A stretch of DNA of 8,135 nucleotides. Source: an uncultured bacterium (GTDB lineage Bacteria > Desulfobacterota > Binatia > HRBIN30). Numbering within the stretch: the first letter of the stretch is position 1; each line of letters opens with the position of its first letter. The DNA lies in assembly GCA_937975525.1 (NCBI GenBank), contig CALJUJ010000107.1, positions 1 through 8,135 of the forward strand, written 5' to 3'. The translations under genes were made by a program, and so were the position numbers. Positions 7,108 through 8,135 of the stretch are shown here, in pieces. Below the pieces are notes generated by a model that was not told the DNA's origin, did no database searches, and saw only the letters and a list, made by a program, of their open reading frames with translations.

Positions 7108-8135
7108 ATGACGGAGGACTTCGCCTCCATGTTCGAGGCGAGCGAGGCAGCGGCGGGTGAGCGCACGCGGGTCGAGGTGGGGCAGACCGTCGTCGGTCGG
7201 GTGATCGCCATCGGCCAGACGACGGCGTTCGTCGAGGTCGGCGACAAGAGCGAGGCGCTGCTCGATCTCGCCGAGTTGCGCGATCCGGAAAGTGGCGAGG
7301 TCACCTTGGCCGAAGGCGACCGCATCGAGGCGACCGTCGTCGACGACGGCAGCACCTCCGGAACCATCGTCCTGCGCCGCAGCCTCGGGCGCGGCGGGCA
7401 TCTGCCGGCCGAGCTCGAGCAGGCGTACGCGGCGGGCGTCCCGGTCGAGGGCGTCGTGCGCTCGGAAAACAAGGGCGGATTCGAGGTGCAACGCGGCGCC
7501 GCCCGGGGGTTCTGTCCGCGCTCGCAGATCGATCGCCCCCGCGGCGAGCTCGTCGCCGCCGACTACATCGGCAAGCGCTTCGCCTTCCGCATCACCAAGC
7601 TCGACACCGATCGGCGCGACATCGTCGTCTCACGGCGGGCGATCCTCGACGCCGAAGCCGAGGCGCGGGCGCAGGAAACGCGCGAGAAGATCGTGCCGGG
7701 AGCCGTGCTCGAGGGCGTCGTCACCAACCTGCAGCCGTTCGGTGCGTTCGTCGACCTCGGCGGTATCGAGGGCATGGTGCACGTCAGCGAGCTGGCCTAC
7801 GGCCGCGTCGGCCATCCTTCGGAGGTCCTCGAGCCTGGCCAGCGAGTCACCGTCAAGGTGGTGCAGGTCGGCGAAGGCGAGGGCGGTAAGCCGCGTGTCG
7901 GGTTGTCGTTGAAGGACCTTGCCGACGATCCCTGGGCCAGCGTCGAGCGCGATTTTCCCGTAGGTTCGACGGTGCGCGGGCGGGTTCGGCGACTCGAGTC
8001 GTACGGCGCGTTCGTGGAGCTCGCTCCTGGACTCGAAGGACTCGCCCACATCTCGAAGCTGACGCTCGATCGCCGCCTCGCGCATGCACGCCAGGCACTC
8101 GAGGTCGACCAGGAGGTCGAGGCCACGGTGCTGGC
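7108..8135 (+). CDS. Multi-domain S1 RNA-binding protein (ribosomal protein S1-like), 3' end outside window
   Basis: The frame is open from 7108 to the window end, giving 342 residues with no stop. It contains at least four S1 (OB-fold) RNA-binding domains: about 25-93, 110-178, 198-270 and 286 to the end, the last incomplete. The third is the most canonical, with GVVTNLQPFGAFVDLGG followed by EGMVHVSELA; the fourth has RRLESYGAFVELAPGLEGLAHISKL. The first two are more diverged (TTAFVEVGDKSEALLDL and NKGGFEVQRGAARGFCPRSQ), as in ribosomal S1, where the first two domains dock on the ribosome and later ones hold mRNA. The short acidic N-terminus and visible architecture fit a ribosomal protein S1 homologue or the related shorter S1 proteins of deltaproteobacteria. 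The full count (true S1 in Gram-negatives usually has six) lies outside the window. The start could instead be the ATG at 7081. It follows the M48 gene after 194 bases and is probably transcribed separately. Confidence 0.91.
   Translation, partial: MTEDFASMFEASEAAAGERTRVEVGQTVVGRVIAIGQTTAFVEVGDKSEALLDLAELRDPESGEVTLAEGDRIEATVVDDGSTSGTIVLRRSLGRGGHLPAELEQAYAAGVPVEGVVRSENKGGFEVQRGAARGFCPRSQIDRPRGELVAADYIGKRFAFRITKLDTDRRDIVVSRRAILDAEAEARAQETREKIVPGAVLEGVVTNLQPFGAFVDLGGIEGMVHVSELAYGRVGHPSEVLEPGQRVTVKVVQVGEGEGGKPRVGLSLKDLADDPWASVERDFPVGSTVRGRVRRLESYGAFVELAPGLEGLAHISKLTLDRRLAHARQALEVDQEVEATVL

Overview
The window is high-GC bacterial chromosomal DNA with tightly packed genes and no sign of mobile elements, tRNA/rRNA genes or CRISPR. 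The gene style (GC-rich third codon positions, many start/stop overlaps, clear Shine-Dalgarno sites) suits a free-living, probably aerobic, high-GC Gram-negative bacterium. The multi-domain S1 protein reminds me of deltaproteobacterial or myxobacterial relatives, but I cannot place the organism firmly from the sequence alone.

Layout. (1) Bases 1-960, plus strand: the C-terminal two thirds of a MATE-family multidrug/Na+ antiporter, cut by the window start. (2) Bases 969-5530, minus strand, convergent with MATE: three metabolic genes read in the order glutamate dehydrogenase, acetolactate-synthase-like TPP enzyme, aldehyde dehydrogenase. The first two overlap by ATGA; the third follows after 189 bases with its own strong ribosome binding site. 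A promoter-like sequence with a perfect TTGACA -35 box and a 17-base spacer precedes the dehydrogenase. (3) Bases 5664-6913, plus strand, divergent from the dehydrogenase: a small FMN-split-barrel (pyridoxamine-phosphate-oxidase-like) protein overlapping by GTGA with a one-helix membrane M48 metalloprotease. (4) Bases 7108 to the window end: a protein made of at least four S1 RNA-binding domains, open at the 3' end.

How the genes may work together. The three minus-strand genes can be read as one route: glutamate to 2-oxoglutarate (GDH), 2-oxoglutarate to succinic semialdehyde (TPP-dependent decarboxylase), and succinic semialdehyde to succinate (aldehyde dehydrogenase). The TPP enzyme would normally be annotated as acetolactate synthase. 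However, it resembles, as I remember them, the cyanobacterial enzymes that were first called acetolactate synthase and then shown to be 2-oxoglutarate decarboxylases. The aldehyde dehydrogenase belongs to the lactaldehyde/ALDH21-like group, in which a succinic semialdehyde dehydrogenase is known. If right, this is a compact glutamate-to-succinate bypass of the 2-oxoglutarate dehydrogenase step, with the glutamate-deaminating enzyme built into the operon. This is an inference; the individual family assignments are firm, the substrates are not.
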